Origin: Bacillota bacterium
GTDB lineage: Bacteria > Bacillota > Sulfobacillia > JAMCWA01
Length of the DNA: 64,000 nt
Assembly: GCA_023475165.1 (NCBI GenBank)
Contig: JAMCWA010000088.1
Coordinates: forward strand, 66,298 to 130,297
Direction: 5' to 3'
The position numbers and the translations under genes were made by a program. Shown one piece after another: positions 62,630-64,000 of this stretch. Every line of letters starts with the position of its first letter. Positions within the stretch are counted from its first letter, which is position 1. The notes under the pieces were generated by a model. It searched no databases, was not told the DNA's origin, and was given only the letters and a program-made list of their open reading frames with translations.

Positions 62630-64000
62630 TCAACCTGCTCGCCGTAATACCCGGCCTGGCTTGCAGCCAGTGGAAACACCATCCCTGACCACCAACTCCC
62701 CGTTCACCAGGACATGGATAACGCCCTCGGGACGCGCTTCCGGCTCCAAGAAAGTGGCTGTATCCCTGACCGTCAGGGGGTCAAAGACGGTCAAGTCCGC
62801 CCACTTCCCTGCGGCCACAATGCCGCGATCCTTTAAGCCCATCCGCTGCGCCGGCAGCGAGGTCATTTTCCGAATAGCCTCCTCCCAGGAGAGAAGACCC
62901 CTTTCCCGCACATAGCGGGCCAAAACGCGGGGATAGGTTCCACGGGGCCTGGGGTGACGGGATTTGGCCGTCCCATCAGTACCTATCATCGACCAGGGAA
63001 CGGTGAGAAAACCTTCCAGTTCCTTCTCCTCCAGGGCAGCGAAGGCTAATACCACCTTGCCCTCCTCCCGATAGAATAGTTCCAGCAGGGCTTCCTCGGG
63101 ACTCGCTTTCCAGAGGTTCGCCAGTTCGGGGAGACCTAACCCCAGGGCCTCGCTGGCTACCCCCAACTCCGTGGCGATAACGGTGAAATACTCCGGCCCT
63201 CCCCGCTCCACCAGGACGGAGCGAACCTGGTCTGTTAGTTGGACTCGCTGGTCTTTGTCCTGATAAGCGCTTCGGAAAGACTCCCAGCCTCCTTCTTTCC
63301 AAGTGGGCAAGAAGTTCCCGGGACCATAGAAACCGCCCCCAGTAACAGTGTAAGGATACAGATCGGCGGTGATATCCAGGCCGAGCTTTCGGCCCGCCTC
63401 AATCCTTTCAATCATCCTTTCACCTTTGCCCCAGTTGCGGCGGAGCATCACCTTAATATGAGAGACCTCCAAAGGCACATCACCGCTGCTGGCAATCCTT
63501 AAGGCCTCGTCCAGAGCCTCCAAGATGGTGTCGCTCTCGCTTCGCATATGGGTGTTGTAGGTCCCGCCGTACCGGCGAACCACCTTCACCAGATAAAGGA
63601 CCTCTTCGGTGGCGGCAAAACGTCCCGGCACATAAATCAGACCGGTGGAAAGGCCGAAAGCTCCAGCCTCCATCCCTTCCGCCACCAGATACTCCATGTT
63701 CTTCAGTTCCTCGCGGGAAGGCGGGCGGTCTTCCTTTCCCAATACCTCCTTACGGACGCTACCGTGGCCGACCAGCAGGGCGTAATTCGTGGCCGTCCCC
63801 ATCTCCTCAACCGCCTGAAAATGCCGGTCCAGGTGAACCGGGGAACTGCCGCAGTTACCACCCAGCTCCGTGGTTATGCCCTGCCGCTCTCGGTGGTCGC
63901 TCCAGGGGCCTTCTAAGATGGACCAGTCCCCGTGGGAGTGAAGGTCAATGAAACCGGGGGCGATAAACAAGCCCCGCGCGTCAATTTCGTCCCGGGCCCT
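62630..64000 (-). CDS. N-acyl-D-amino-acid deacylase (D-aminoacylase) family amidohydrolase (N-terminus cut by window edge)
   Basis: 457 visible residues of a metal-dependent amidohydrolase. Metal and catalytic motifs: GFIDLHSHGDWS, the GGNCGSSP cysteine, TYNTHMRSESD, LEVSHIKVM and the C-terminal GTDGTAKSRHPRPRGTYPRV. ALRIASSGDVPLEVSH and KTSLPAQRMGL-like elements fit D-aminoacylase/N-acyl-D-glutamate deacylase. It hydrolyses N-acylated D-amino acids or related amides. The frame runs through the right edge upstream of GLFIAPGF; some 40-60 N-terminal residues are likely missing. It is upstream of the MFS and serine hydrolase genes on the same strand, consistent with uptake and breakdown of D-amino-acid derivatives. 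Confidence 0.92.
   Translation of the reverse strand, partial: RARDEIDARGLFIAPGFIDLHSHGDWSILEGPWSDHRERQGITTELGGNCGSSPVHLDRHFQAVEEMGTATNYALLVGHGSVRKEVLGKEDRPPSREELKNMEYLVAEGMEAGAFGLSTGLIYVPGRFAATEEVLYLVKVVRRYGGTYNTHMRSESDTILEALDEALRIASSGDVPLEVSHIKVMLRRNWGKGERMIERIEAGRKLGLDITADLYPYTVTGGGFYGPGNFLPTWKEGGWESFRSAYQDKDQRVQLTDQVRSVLVERGGPEYFTVIATELGVASEALGLGLPELANLWKASPEEALLELFYREEGKVVLAFAALEEKELEGFLTVPWSMIGTDGTAKSRHPRPRGTYPRVLARYVRERGLLSWEEAIRKMTSLPAQRMGLKDRGIVAAGKWADLTVFDPLTVRDTATFLEPEARPEGVIHVLVNGELVVRDGVSTGCKPGRVLRRAG

Overview
The window looks like chromosomal DNA of a GC-rich, probably anaerobic and possibly spore-forming Bacillota (Clostridia-like, e.g. the Moorella/Thermincola/Desulfotomaculum side of the phylum). 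The evidence is the low-GC-Gram-positive style of ribosome binding sites (GGAGG), frequent TTG starts, a T-box leader, the HisZ/short-HisG pair, an archaeal-type AspRS with GatCAB, TrmK, PcrA/LigA neighbours, a DUF1657 protein and a multiheme cytochrome carrying S-layer homology (SLH) domains. The assignment is inference; no rRNA or tRNA gene was seen.

Layout. 1-2215 (-): a ten-heme (visible part) SLH c-type cytochrome that runs off the left edge. 2741-5142 (-): acetamidase/formamidase, pyroglutamyl peptidase, Hsp20. 5723-11358 (+): Tex, a methyltransferase, TrmK and a Nif3-RNase HI fusion. 11657-19323 (+): a histidine operon hisZ-hisG-hisDB(fused)-hisH-hisA-hisF-hisIE, without hisC and interrupted by repeats. 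19513-26801 (+): a large sensor kinase with a degenerate HD-GYP domain, pcrA and ligA. 26930-28990 (-): S9 peptidase. 29249-31341 (+): two oligopeptide ABC ATPases. 31771-35843 (+): gatC-gatA-gatB and a Nudix hydrolase. 35917-38315 (-): patatin-like lipase and an archaeal-type AspRS under a T-box whose specifier reads as GAC. 38970-43032 (+): GlcD/GlcF-type oxidase and an LD-carboxypeptidase. 43107-44727 (-): TIGR04076 protein and a nitronate-monooxygenase-like flavoprotein. 45252-48178 (+): four tightly spaced genes for membrane proteins of unknown function. 48397-51967 (+): a glycosyltransferase with a large internal insertion and a tyrosine phenol-lyase/tryptophanase family enzyme. 51979-53733 (-): MacB-like permease, DUF1657 protein. 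54137-59450 (+): LarA-like protein, QueG, an orphan beta-class DNA methyltransferase, HAD phosphatase. 59917-64000 (-): serine hydrolase, MFS transporter and a D-aminoacylase-type amidohydrolase cut by the right edge.

Two features stand out at the scale of the whole window. First, the intergenic spaces are filled by at least two families of dispersed palindromic repeats: family A has ends like GAGACCGCTSAAAAA plus an associated flanking module, and family B has ends like GGCGACGCTCGGGCGTTGCC. Copies abut or overlap gene starts and ends and in places appear to supply a Shine-Dalgarno site or N-terminal codons. Second, many otherwise conserved enzymes carry extra Gly/Pro/Ser/charged linkers of 30-80 residues (HisDB, HisH, HisIE, sensor kinase, GlcF, QueG, serine hydrolase, S9 peptidase). 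The least understood functional unit is the four-gene membrane cassette at 45252-48178.
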